From a virus: a stretch of 58,426 nt of DNA. The translations under genes and the position numbers were made by a program. Under the pieces are notes generated by a model that did not search any database, was not told the DNA's origin, and saw only the letters and a program-made list of their open reading frames with translations. The stretch is from IMG/VR virus record IMGVR_UViG_3300046012_001130, positions 1 through 58,426 of that record. One strand, written 5' to 3'. This document shows, in pieces, positions 32,502 through 39,915 of the stretch. Position 1 is the first letter of the stretch, and each line of letters starts with the position of its first letter.

Positions 32502-33506
32502 GTGCGTGCCAGTAAACGAGTTTTCGAGCCGTCGAGGCGGAGCGCGCGTGTTCCCGAGCCGCCGCGGTGGATCGAGCCGCAGCTTTCCCGGCTTGTCGAG
32601 ACCATTCCCGCTGGCGACGGCTGGGCCCATGAGGTCAAATTCGACGGCTATCGCATGATGGCGCGTCTCTTCGGCGGCGAAGCGTTGCTGCTGACCCGCA
32701 GCGGTCTCGACTGGACCGCGAAATATCCTGGCATCGCCGCCGCGCTGCGCTCGCTGAAGCTGCGGCAGGCCTATCTCGATGGCGAGCTTTGCGCCATCAG
32801 GCCGGACGGCACGACCTCCTTCGCCGACATGCAGGCGGCTGCGGAAGGCAAGGCGCGCCTCGTCTATTTCGCCTTCGACCTGCTGCATCTCGACGGCCTC
32901 GACCTCATGCCGCTGCCGCTGCTCGAGCGGAAAGCCCTGCTCGAGCGATTGCTCGCCGGCGGGCCGGCCGCGATCCGCTACAGCTCGCACCACGTCGGCG
33001 ACGGCCCGAAGCTCTACGCCGCGGGAGCAGCCCAGGGCATTGAGGGGCTGCTGTCGAAGCAGATCGACAAGCCCTATGCGCCGGGCAATCGCGGGCTATG
33101 GGTGAAGACGAAGTTCCTCAACCGGCAGGAGTTCGTCATCGTTGGCTGGTCAGAGCCGGAGGGCTCGCGCGAGGCGCTGGGCTCGCTGCTGCTCGGCTAT
33201 TACGCGGACGACGGCCGGTTGCTCTACGCCGGCCGGGCCGGTACCGGCATGTCGAACGTCGTGCTGCGCGGGCTCATGCGGAAGCTGAAGCCGCTCGAGC
33301 AAAAGAAGATGACGGTCGACGAGCCGCCGCCGAAGACAAGCCATTTCGGCCGGCCGCTCGAGCTCGCGCGCGTCCATTGGGTGAAGCCGAAACTGGTCGC
33401 GGAAGTGACCTATCTGACCTGGACAACGGACGGTCTTCTGCGGCACGTCGTTTTCGAGGGGCTGCGCGACGACAAGCCGGCCCAACAGGTTCGGCGCCAG
33501 GGTTGA
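32502..33506 (+). CDS. ATP-dependent DNA ligase (LigD ligase-domain type)
   Basis: A 334-residue ligase joining nicks or ends using ATP. Motif I KFDGYR (46-51, Lys46 adenylated), YLDGELCAIR (91-100), FAFDLLHLDG (about 125-134), EGLLSKQ and WVKTKF follow in order, then an OB-fold domain. Size equals the isolated ligase domain of LigD; no polymerase or nuclease domain. The GTG at 32502 has ggagg upstream; earlier in-frame ATGs lie inside terminator hairpins and are rejected. No Ku gene is present in the window. Confidence 0.93.
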   Translation: MRASKRVFEPSRRSARVPEPPRWIEPQLSRLVETIPAGDGWAHEVKFDGYRMMARLFGGEALLLTRSGLDWTAKYPGIAAALRSLKLRQAYLDGELCAIRPDGTTSFADMQAAAEGKARLVYFAFDLLHLDGLDLMPLPLLERKALLERLLAGGPAAIRYSSHHVGDGPKLYAAGAAQGIEGLLSKQIDKPYAPGNRGLWVKTKFLNRQEFVIVGWSEPEGSREALGSLLLGYYADDGRLLYAGRAGTGMSNVVLRGLMRKLKPLEQKKMTVDEPPPKTSHFGRPLELARVHWVKPKLVAEVTYLTWTTDGLLRHVVFEGLRDDKPAQQVRRQG

Positions 33507-33607
33507 GCGGAACCTGCTGCACCTGATGGCGAAGACACGCGCAGCCCGATGGGAACCATCAGCCGGCGGAGGCATTTCAGGTGTCCTCCTACTGAACGAT
33601 GCATCTC

Positions 33608-33637
33608 GCCCCGGCCATTGCGCCGGGGCATTTTGTT
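33608..33637 (+). terminator. Terminator after the ligase
   Basis: Stem gccccggc/gccggggc (33608-33615 and 33622-33629) followed by attttgtt. It separates the + strand ligase from the converging - strand operon. The rest of 33507-33819 holds no convincing gene; a 61-codon minus-strand GTG frame (33589-33774) is doubtful. Confidence 0.75.
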
Positions 33638-33819
33638 GGCGGGCCGGCCGAGGATTGAGGGCGACCTCGACCGGCCCTCGCCGCCGTCGGTAAGGGAGCC
33701 GCAGCGGCTAGAGCGATGATCTTGGACGATAACGGCGAGTTGGAGGCGGGCCGGCCGCGGACGAAGAATTGCACGGCCAGCCCTGGCCAGCCGCCGCGTC
33801 GGCCTCACACTGGTTGCTG

Positions 33820-34098
33820 CTATAATTCAGATGGCGGGAGTTCGTTGCGCGGTCCTGTCGGCTCCGATCCGGCCTCAGGCAGCCCGAGCGCCCGCCGCCG
33901 CTGCCACTCGAAGGCCTTGCTAACCTCAACGACGCCTTCGCTCATCACGCTGAGATTGATCACGGCCTGATTCTCGGCACCGATGCCGTGGAAGACGAGC
34001 CAGACGTAGCCATCGGCGTCGGGCCCGCGGACCTCGATGTTTTCGAGGGCGGCGCGGGCGGCGGCGGGATCGGCGAGCGGGGACGAGTTGCTGTTCAT
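33820..34098 (-). CDS. Third gene of the LexA-boxed operon, unknown
   Basis: A 92-residue soluble protein: PAAARAALENIEVRGPDADGYVWLVFHGI then AVINLSVMSEGVVEVSKAFEWQRRRALGL. An alpha/beta pattern without known motif. It lies 15 nt after the preceding gene in the same direction and is probably co-transcribed and SOS-inducible. Confidence 0.62.
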   Translation of the reverse strand: MNSNSSPLADPAAARAALENIEVRGPDADGYVWLVFHGIGAENQAVINLSVMSEGVVEVSKAFEWQRRRALGLPEAGSEPTGPRNELPPSEL

Positions 34099-34113
34099 GG
34101 GGACAGATGTTGC

Positions 34114-34401
34114 TCAGTGCTCAGCGGCCGTATGGATCAGGAAATCGCTGATGAGCGCATTCAGGGACTGGCTATCGTCAATCACGTGCTCATCGAGCAT
34201 CTCGAGGAAAATCTCAACACCAGGCGCCTCAGCGACCTCGCTAATCGCCATCGCGGCCATGAGCTCATCATCGAGGCCGTCTACCTGCGCGAGCAGGCGA
34301 GCGGCCGTTACAGCATTCAGCTGGTAACGCGTTCCCTCCTGCAGGTTGGCATTTTCCGCCATCGCCACCAAGCCGGCGCGCAATTCTTCCCGCGTATTCA
34401 T
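34114..34401 (-). CDS. Second gene of the LexA-boxed operon, unknown
   Basis: A 95-residue acidic, helical protein (NTREELRAGLVAMAENANLQEG; DELMAAMAISEVAEAPGVEIFLEMLDEHVIDD). The start overlaps the preceding stop (ATGA), indicating coupled translation. Small acidic helical proteins can act as antirepressors or DNA mimics, but nothing in the sequence proves this. Confidence 0.63.
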   Translation of the reverse strand: MNTREELRAGLVAMAENANLQEGTRYQLNAVTAARLLAQVDGLDDELMAAMAISEVAEAPGVEIFLEMLDEHVIDDSQSLNALISDFLIHTAAEH

Positions 34402-34775
34402 TTCTCGTCCTCCGGCGGCAGGCGTTCGGCGATCATATGCGTCCCGTTCCGAAAGGTGAGGCGCGATCGCAGACGCACCTTTACCGCGCTTTCGTAAGCG
34501 GCGCGACCGATCGACAAATTCACACTCCGGGCCAGGCATTCGGTGACGCGGTTGCCAGTGTGGTCCCATTCGTCGACGCGGTAGGATTGTTCGCGGCTCG
34601 AGGCGGCATGCTCGCTGTGGTAAAAGCGCAGCGCCTCAAGCAGCAGTGCCGCGCTGCGCTGGCCGACCCGAAACCCCTGCGGATGCGCGGCCATGCGCTG
34701 GAACAGGGTCTCCATCTCCTCGTCGGACCAGGTCACTCGGGTCTTGAAATCGAATGGCTCCCGACGCGTGCCCAT
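34398..34775 (-). CDS. First gene of the LexA-boxed operon, unknown
   Basis: A 125-residue protein; the start ATG has ggagg 5 bases upstream. It begins with a basic stretch, then SDEEMETLFQRMAAHPQGFRVGQRSAALLLEALRFYHSEHAA, helical and possibly DNA- or protein-binding. Its promoter is overlapped by a GTTC-N7-GTTC box, so expression should rise on SOS induction. No family is recognised. Confidence 0.65.
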   Translation of the reverse strand: MGTRREPFDFKTRVTWSDEEMETLFQRMAAHPQGFRVGQRSAALLLEALRFYHSEHAASSREQSYRVDEWDHTGNRVTECLARSVNLSIGRAAYESAVKVRLRSRLTFRNGTHMIAERLPPEDEK

Positions 34776-34796
34776 GCTTCCTCCGCCCGGCTGACT

Positions 34797-34830
34797 GTTC
34801 TCTTTATGTTCACGCCGCGGCGTTCGTCAA
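34797..34830 (-). promoter_or_regulatory. LexA-box promoter (SOS box GTTC-N7-GTTC)
   Basis: On the plus strand GTTC-tctttat-GTTC at 34797-34811 matches the direct-repeat LexA operator of alphaproteobacteria exactly. Read leftward, ttgacg (34830-34825) and cataaa (34808-34803, 16-bp spacer) form a plausible sigma-70 promoter whose -10 lies inside the LexA box, so LexA would block it. A further gaac half-site lies 10 bp upstream. The controlled gene starts at 34775. Confidence 0.78.
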
Positions 34831-34845
34831 GCAGGGCTCACCCCC

Positions 34846-35526
34846 TTACGAATCAGTCTTTTCGGGCTCGATCACGCTCGGATCGTCGTCGAAGGCGCCG
34901 GTCTTGTTGATTCGCGGCGAGACGCGCTGTTCGCGGAAACGCGCCTCCGGGGCAGGGTGCAGCTCCTCGGCCACCATGTCGCCGCGGAGCCAGCGGTCGA
35001 TCTCGGCCTCGGCGAGCACGGCTGGCATGCGGTCGTGATAGGGCTTCATCCACTCGCTGGCGGCGGTGACGATCATCGTCGCCGAGAGAATTTCCTCGCC
35101 GGTCTGCTTGTCGCGCCACGTCTCCCGCAGGCCGGCCAGGAAGAGGATCGGCGAGCCGTCGGCGGCCGTGAAGAGCCATGGCTGGCGGGCCTTCTTGTCG
35201 CCGGTCCACTCGTAGAAGCCCGACGCTGGCACGATGCAGCGGCGGCGCTTATAGGCCTCGCGAAACGTCGGCTTGGTGGCGACCGTTTCGACCATCGCGT
35301 TGAAGGTCGAATAGGAATCCTTCGGACCGTTCTTCGACCAGAAGGGAATGAGGCCCCAGCGCGCCTGGACGAGCTCGCGCTGTCCGGTGGCGTCGAGGCG
35401 GACGATATCGATCATCGTCGTCGGCGCGATATTGTAGCGCGGCCGCAGGTTCTGCGGCGCGCTCATGATGTTCAAAAAATCATGCACCTGCGCCCAGGTG
35501 TAGTTTTGCGTGAAGCGGCCGCACAT
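34846..35526 (-). CDS. SRAP (HMCES/YedK-like) abasic-site protein
   Basis: A 226-residue SOS-response-associated peptidase-family protein that forms a covalent thiazolidine link to abasic sites in single-stranded DNA. Key residues are present: Cys2 (MCGRF), Asn32 in RPRYNIAPT, Glu106 in SGFYEW and His164 in YHDRMP. The WGLIPFW segment is typical. It would protect replicating phage DNA from strand breaks or remove uracil-derived lesions. It lies between attP and the LexA-boxed operon, same strand. Confidence 0.95.
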   Translation of the reverse strand: MCGRFTQNYTWAQVHDFLNIMSAPQNLRPRYNIAPTTMIDIVRLDATGQRELVQARWGLIPFWSKNGPKDSYSTFNAMVETVATKPTFREAYKRRRCIVPASGFYEWTGDKKARQPWLFTAADGSPILFLAGLRETWRDKQTGEEILSATMIVTAASEWMKPYHDRMPAVLAEAEIDRWLRGDMVAEELHPAPEARFREQRVSPRINKTGAFDDDPSVIEPEKTDS

Positions 35527-35536
35527 GCAAAGGCTC

Positions 35537-35638
35537 CTATTCGCCTTGGACGAGTCGCGCCAGTTCGAGCGCGTCGCGGCGGACGCTGGCCGGGGCTATT
35601 GAAATACCTTTCTTTTCGACCGCCGTCGCCAGGGCCAA
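35537..35638 (-). CDS. Possible small gene upstream of SRAP
   Basis: A 33-codon frame from TTG (LALATAVEKKGISIAPASVRRD...) ends just before the SRAP ribosome-binding site (taggag). The frame stays open upstream without ATG or GTG up to the attP region, so it may be a remnant. Outside this and attP, 35527-35979 shows no gene. Confidence 0.3.
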   Translation of the reverse strand: MALATAVEKKGISIAPASVRRDALELARLVQGE

Positions 35639-35783
35639 TGAACCGAAGCGATCGTCGCGACAGGTCGAAAAGGGAGTCTTGACGACGCCGCCCCGATAAT
35701 TTTCCCGGAAAAAATCCCGGACTATTGCGCGAGGCTGGTGTAAGTGATGCCAGGGCGAGGGAATCGCCGACGCGCGGCCCGGG

Positions 35784-35828
35784 CTGGGGGACTAGGGGTC
35801 GTGGGTTCGAATCCCGCCACTCCGACCA
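35784..35828 (+). other. attP core: 3' half of a tRNA gene (tRNA-Pro-like)
   Basis: ctggggg, then actag and gggtcg lead into a T-arm (gtggg ttcgaat cccgc), the acceptor end cactccg, and acca. This is the 3' half of a tRNA from the anticodon loop (ggg) onward, with no 5' half. It lies 150 bp from the end of the integrase gene. Tyrosine integrases commonly recombine in this tRNA segment, restoring the host gene. The host target is inferred as tRNA-Pro(GGG). Confidence 0.85.
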
Positions 35829-35979
35829 TTTAACCGACTGAAGTTTCTACCGTTTTGCCCTGTTTTCGGGGTGCCTCGAAAGGGCGGATTCGGAACGAAA
35901 CTGATCCAAATTCCCTGAATTGGAAGTAAAAGTCCCGGAAAAGTCCCGGACTATGTTCGTCGCCTGTTCGCGTTGCGAC

Positions 35980-37122
35980 TCACCGTTTTTTGCGCGCCTT
36001 CGACGCCGCCTCCATGCCGGCCAGAATCTCTTCGTCGAGCACGTGCGCGTAACGCGTCGTGGTTTCGATCTTCGAATGATGCAGGGCGCGCTGCACGAGC
36101 TTCAGATTGCCGGTCTCGCGCAGCAGCTTGGTTGCAAAGTCATGCCGGAGATCGTGGAAGCGCAGGTCGGCCGGCAGCCGCGCGCCCGTCTTGCGATGGC
36201 GCGAGCGGCGCCACGTCGTCTTCAGTCCGGACTTGGTGATCGGCTGCCTTTCACCCTTCGCGTAAAGTACCTTGCCGCCACGCCGGCACGCGCGGGCCGC
36301 CGCGTAAGTGAAAACATAGAGCGTCGGGTTGGCCATTTCGGCCATCAGGATCATGCGCATCTCGTCGGTGATCGGCTGGCTGATCGGCTTGGCGCCCTTG
36401 CCGATGACATTGATGCGGCCGCCGGCGAGATCGACATCCGTTTTTTTCATCAGGCATTCGGAGAGCCGCAGGCCGGCGGCGCGGGCGAAGGCGACGAGCG
36501 GCCGATAGTCGGCGCGGACAGCGGCGAAACTGTCCTCCTCGGACGCCCTGACCTCGCGCACGCGCTCGCGCGGCTCCTCCAGCATATGCTCAGACCAACG
36601 CGGCGGCTTCGGCAAAACGACGCCCCAGAGTCGTGTGGCGCGGTTGCAGATTTTTTGCAGCACCTCGGTCGTCGAGCGATTGACGGTCGAGGGTGACACA
36701 TGCGGCGCCGGATGCGACTGCTTGGCGTCGAAAGGATCGCGGACGCTCTTGCGGCCCTTGATGGTCTGGGCGCGGCGCCATGCGACGAGCTTGGCGACAT
36801 CGTCGTCGCTGATCTCGTCGAGCCGCTTCGACGGTCCGAAATATTTCTCCAGCCGGTCGAGATTGGCCCAGGTCGTGGTGGCGCCGGCATGGTGCTGGCC
36901 GACCTCGAGCCAATAACGGCCGGCGGCCACGTCGATCGTCATCGGCGCCGAGCCGGTCGCCTGCTCGCGATCGAGATCGACGCGCGCCTTGGCGCGGGCT
37001 TTCTTTTCTATTTCCTTGGCGTCGCTGCGGCTTTTCGAGCGCGTAGATCCGAAAAAGCGACGACCGTCGAGTTCGAAGTCGTAGGTGTAGTACGGCGACT
37101 TTTGCGGCTTGTAGACGGACAT
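35980..37122 (-). CDS. int: Tyrosine integrase
   Basis: A 380-residue site-specific recombinase. The N-terminal part holds an AP2-like arm-binding domain (YYTYDFELDGRRFFGSTRS) and a SAM-like core-binding domain. Catalytic set: Arg219 (AGLRLSE), Lys242 (GKG), His323 and Arg326 (HDLRHD), His349 (LHHSKI) and Tyr358 (TTRYAH). It is the last gene of the leftward operon, next to attP, and its start lies inside the excisionase-like gene. Confidence 0.96.
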   Translation of the reverse strand: MSVYKPQKSPYYTYDFELDGRRFFGSTRSKSRSDAKEIEKKARAKARVDLDREQATGSAPMTIDVAAGRYWLEVGQHHAGATTTWANLDRLEKYFGPSKRLDEISDDDVAKLVAWRRAQTIKGRKSVRDPFDAKQSHPAPHVSPSTVNRSTTEVLQKICNRATRLWGVVLPKPPRWSEHMLEEPRERVREVRASEEDSFAAVRADYRPLVAFARAAGLRLSECLMKKTDVDLAGGRINVIGKGAKPISQPITDEMRMILMAEMANPTLYVFTYAAARACRRGGKVLYAKGERQPITKSGLKTTWRRSRHRKTGARLPADLRFHDLRHDFATKLLRETGNLKLVQRALHHSKIETTTRYAHVLDEEILAGMEAASKARKKR

Positions 37123-37331
37123 GGGTTTGGTTCCGGCACCGTCAGAAACCTCGTGCGGCGGTCGATGAAACGATCGATGTCATCGGGGTTAAAACGCAGG
37201 CGGCGGTGCTTTTCGCCCCGGCCGATGGCCACGGCCGGCAGATTGCCGTCATCCACATGCTGGCGCAAGCAGCGGACCGATATGCCGAGGCGCTCGGCGG
37301 CCTCCGTCGGCTTGAGCAGGAAGGCGGTCAT
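37008..37331 (-). CDS. Excisionase-like HTH protein
   Basis: A 107-residue protein with a winged/MerR-type helix-turn-helix at the start: LLKPTEAAERLGISVRCLRQHVDDGNLPAVAIGRGEKHRRLRF. This is the Xis/HTH_17 pattern. It overlaps the integrase start by 115 nt in another frame, a typical xis-int arrangement. The C-terminal 40 residues may be shaped by that overlap. Confidence 0.82.
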   Translation of the reverse strand: MTAFLLKPTEAAERLGISVRCLRQHVDDGNLPAVAIGRGEKHRRLRFNPDDIDRFIDRRTRFLTVPEPNPCPSTSRKSRRTTPTTSNSTVVAFSDLRARKAAATPRK

Positions 37332-37627
37332 GCCGTGGCAGCCCAGGCTTTACGGAAATAGGCCTTGTAGGTCCGCAGGAGCGCGGCGTGGGCCGGCTCG
37401 CCGGCTTGCGCGACGCGGTCGTAGGTGTCGGCCAAATCGTCGGGAAGCGGCCCGCCGCGCACCTCCTGCTCCGCCAGTTCCATTCCGCGGAGGCGCGAGA
37501 TCAATTGGAGGATCGCGAAGGTTTTCGTCTCCGACAGCGCCAGGCGTTCATATTCGGTCGCACGGGCGAGCGAGGCGTCAAGGTTTTCGAATGTTACGTC
37601 GATGCGACGGCGGACGGCTTGCATCAT
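37328..37627 (-). CDS. Hypothetical protein of the left operon
   Basis: A 99-residue helical protein: RRRIDVTFENLDASLARATEYERLALSETKTFAILQLISRLRG, then ADTYDRVAQAGEPAHAALLRTYKAYFRKAW. It overlaps both neighbours by 4 nt (ATGA). No known motif. Confidence 0.65.
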   Translation of the reverse strand: MMQAVRRRIDVTFENLDASLARATEYERLALSETKTFAILQLISRLRGMELAEQEVRGGPLPDDLADTYDRVAQAGEPAHAALLRTYKAYFRKAWAATA

Positions 37628-37968
37628 GACGCGTCCTCAACGGCTTCGCAGATTGGCTTGTTGGCGATTTCGAGCAGCACGTCGGCGTGGCAAACCGAGC
37701 CAAGCGCGCAAAAGCAGGCGAGGTTTTTGCCGCGCAGGCTTATGACCTCATCGGCTCCAAACTCCAGAAGGTGCGCTTGTCGGAAGATCGCATGGCGGAA
37801 AGCGGCAACGCACACCTCCCTCGATCCGTGGGCGCCGACCTTGAAGGGATTACCCCATTTGCTCGGCCGCGCGACATTGACCGCCGGCAGGCCGTTCGTC
37901 GCCAGCGAGAGGGCTTGCAGGCTGAAGCCCTTGCGGCGCGAGAGCTGGAGGCGGACGGGCGCTGTCAT
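37624..37968 (-). CDS. DUF4326 protein
   Basis: A 114-residue protein matching the DUF4326 pattern: VNVARPSKWGNPFKVG, a middle EVCVAAFRHAIF, and LRGKNLACFCALGSVCHADVLLEIAN. The Cys pair in LACFCALGSVCHAD may bind a metal. The family is common in phages and of unknown function. Coupled to both neighbours. Confidence 0.88.
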   Translation of the reverse strand: MTAPVRLQLSRRKGFSLQALSLATNGLPAVNVARPSKWGNPFKVGAHGSREVCVAAFRHAIFRQAHLLEFGADEVISLRGKNLACFCALGSVCHADVLLEIANKPICEAVEDAS

Positions 37969-39191
37969 GATCGCGCCTGCGGATAGGCATCATGCAGCCC
38001 GCCGTCGAGGAGCCGGCCGGCGGCGCGTTTGCCGACGCGGATCGATGTCGTGCCGTCGCTATGGTGCTCGTATCGATGCGCGCCGATGCCCGCTACGCCG
38101 GCGGCATCGCTGAAATTCAGGGGCGCGCCGGCCTTGCGGCCGTCGACAAGCACTTCGCCAAGGAGCTGCGCCAGCCAGGCGTCCGCGTCGATCCATTCGC
38201 CCCATTGCTTGAACAGGAACGGCACGCCGGCGGCGGCGCATTGATCGCGAATCGACCGGGCCCAATCCGGATGCATTGGCCGCGTCTTGCGGCCTGATTC
38301 GCCGCCGGCGACGATCCAGTCGATCGTGATCCGTTTTGCGCCGACCCATTCCGGGCAGCCGTGCGCATCTCGGGGGCCCTCGTCGCATTGATAAAATGCC
38401 TTCCCTTTTGGGCAGTCGCAGCGAGGTCCTTCGGCATCGCATTCCTGACATCCCCAAAACCTACCGTTTACCTCCGGGTGGTCATGATGGATGTCTGTTT
38501 CCGGCCACGGCAGCCAGGGCTCGAAATCGACGCCGCTCAATAGCGGCTCGGCGCTGACCCAGCGGATCGCCGCGGGCGTCGCCAGCATGTCCGGGACGCG
38601 CAGGTCGGCGGTCTTCTGATCTTCGGCAGAGATACCGAGCCAGACGTTCGGCAGCGGCCATGTCCGGATTTTGATGTCGTCCGGCAGATCGACGTCACCG
38701 ATCGATTCGACGGGCCATTTGTTGTCCGGTGCGACCTTCCGTTCGATCAGCAGATCTACGCACGAGCGGGCGATCCGGCGATCGCGCTCGCCGGTCATGT
38801 AAGCCCGCATCCTCGCGCTGCGCTTCGTCAGCACCTGGAAAATATGCTGCGGGCAGAGCGCCGTGATCGCGAAGATCTTGTCGAGCCATTCGTCCGGAAC
38901 CCATTCGCCGAAGAGATCGGTCATCGAGCAGGGAAAGATCATGCGCGGCTTTTTCCACCGCAGCGGCTGCAATAGCGCTTCCTCGTCGAGATAGATTTCG
39001 ACCTTGGCGCGATCCTGATGCGCGTAGCGGATCGGGTTGCCGAAGCGCGGTTGCAAGCGCTCGGCGTAGCAGTTGCGGCAGCCGTCACTCGCGTGCTCGC
39101 AAAAATGGCCGACCTTACCGGTCTCGCGGTTGCGGGCGCGGATCGGATTCCAGGTCGAATCCGTCCATTCGATTTTTGACCGGTCAGCCAT
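37965..39191 (-). CDS. DUF5131 (phage Gp37/Gp68 family) protein
   Basis: A 408-residue protein: ADRSKIEWTDSTWNPIRA, then CEHASDGCRNCYAERL (Cys cluster), KPRMIFPCSMTDLFGEWV, LTKRSARMRAYM, LPNVWLGISAEDQ, IRWVSAEPLLSGVD and WIVAGGESGRKTRPMHPDWARSIRDQC. The Cys spacing resembles an iron-sulfur site of the radical-SAM type, but activity is unproven. The middle contains an extra Cys-rich insert (WGCQECDAEGPRCDCPKG). The start chosen is MADRSKIEW at 39191. Confidence 0.9.
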   Translation of the reverse strand: MADRSKIEWTDSTWNPIRARNRETGKVGHFCEHASDGCRNCYAERLQPRFGNPIRYAHQDRAKVEIYLDEEALLQPLRWKKPRMIFPCSMTDLFGEWVPDEWLDKIFAITALCPQHIFQVLTKRSARMRAYMTGERDRRIARSCVDLLIERKVAPDNKWPVESIGDVDLPDDIKIRTWPLPNVWLGISAEDQKTADLRVPDMLATPAAIRWVSAEPLLSGVDFEPWLPWPETDIHHDHPEVNGRFWGCQECDAEGPRCDCPKGKAFYQCDEGPRDAHGCPEWVGAKRITIDWIVAGGESGRKTRPMHPDWARSIRDQCAAAGVPFLFKQWGEWIDADAWLAQLLGEVLVDGRKAGAPLNFSDAAGVAGIGAHRYEHHSDGTTSIRVGKRAAGRLLDGGLHDAYPQARS

Positions 39192-39435
39192 TCGGCGTCT
39201 CCGGCTTGCTAATTGGTACACGCGGCCTTTCATCAAGTGCGACGCCATGGCGGAACTGATCGGCGCGCAGGCCGGCGCGAATCGTATTCATGACGGACCC
39301 GCAAATCACGCGTGCTTCGAGCCGCGTCACTTCGCCTACGGGTTGGAAATCAAGAGTTCGACCGTCCGGCATGGTTATGACGATCTTGACCGGTGCGCCC
39401 TCGTCGTCGACGAGCGTAAAGATGCATTCCATCAT
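39184..39435 (-). CDS. Small protein, paralog of the gene at 39677-39904
   Basis: 83 residues: TLVDDEGAPVKIVITMPDGRTLDFQPVGEVTRLEARVICG and so on to DQFRHGVALDE. Strongly similar across its length to the protein encoded at 39677-39904, with the same ITMPDGR and ARVICG cores. The start overlaps the preceding stop as TAATG. Role unknown. Confidence 0.7.
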   Translation of the reverse strand: MMECIFTLVDDEGAPVKIVITMPDGRTLDFQPVGEVTRLEARVICGSVMNTIRAGLRADQFRHGVALDERPRVPISKPETPNG

Positions 39436-39680
39436 TATGCCGCCATCCCGAGCTTTTCGAGTTCGGCCTTGGCGCGCGAGGCGCGCATGCCGGTGCTGGC
39501 CGCGAGTTCGTGCAGCCGTTCGATATGTTTGGCGTCGGTGCAGGCCTTGACCAGCGAACAATCGCTCACGGGGACGATGCTGAAGGGCCAGCCGCAGGCG
39601 GCAAGATCGTCACCGTCGACGAAGGCCACCACCCAGGTCTCGCCGGTCGGGCGGTGCAAGACGTGATCGCCGGCTCTCAT
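39435..39680 (-). CDS. Hypothetical protein between two paralogs
   Basis: An 81-residue protein: a beta N-terminus (RAGDHVLHRPTGETWVVAFVDGDDLAACG) reminiscent of a small barrel, then a helical tail (DAKHIERLHELAASTGMRAS). It overlaps both neighbours by 1-4 nt. No function assigned. Confidence 0.65.
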   Translation of the reverse strand: MRAGDHVLHRPTGETWVVAFVDGDDLAACGWPFSIVPVSDCSLVKACTDAKHIERLHELAASTGMRASRAKAELEKLGMAA

Positions 39681-39904
39681 TGCGCTTCCCTTTCATCGAG
39701 CACTTCGCCGTGGCGGAATTGATAGGCGCGCAGGCCGTCGCGCATGCAGTTCATGATGCCGCCGCAGATCACGCGGGCTTCGTCGCGCGAGACCTCGCCG
39801 GTCGGCTGCAGGTCGAGGCTGCGGCCGTCCGGCATGGTGATGACGATCCTCACCGCTTCCGATTGGCGGTCGACAAGGGTCAAAATGCAGGGACCAAGGG
39901 CCAT
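39677..39904 (-). CDS. Small protein, paralog of the gene at 39184-39435
   Basis: 75 residues: CILTLVDRQSEAVRIVITMPDGRSLDLQPTGEV then ARVICGGIMNCMRDGLRAYQFRHGEVLDE. A duplicate of the nearby gene with an unrelated gene between. Its stop overlaps the next start. Confidence 0.68.
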   Translation of the reverse strand: MALGPCILTLVDRQSEAVRIVITMPDGRSLDLQPTGEVSRDEARVICGGIMNCMRDGLRAYQFRHGEVLDEREAQ

Positions 39905-39915
39905 CGGCTTCGCCT

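Noticed and set aside
33589-33774. 61-codon minus-strand frame starting with GTG
   Set aside because: Weak ribosome-binding site, overlaps a terminator hairpin and has shadow-like Ala/Arg/Pro composition.
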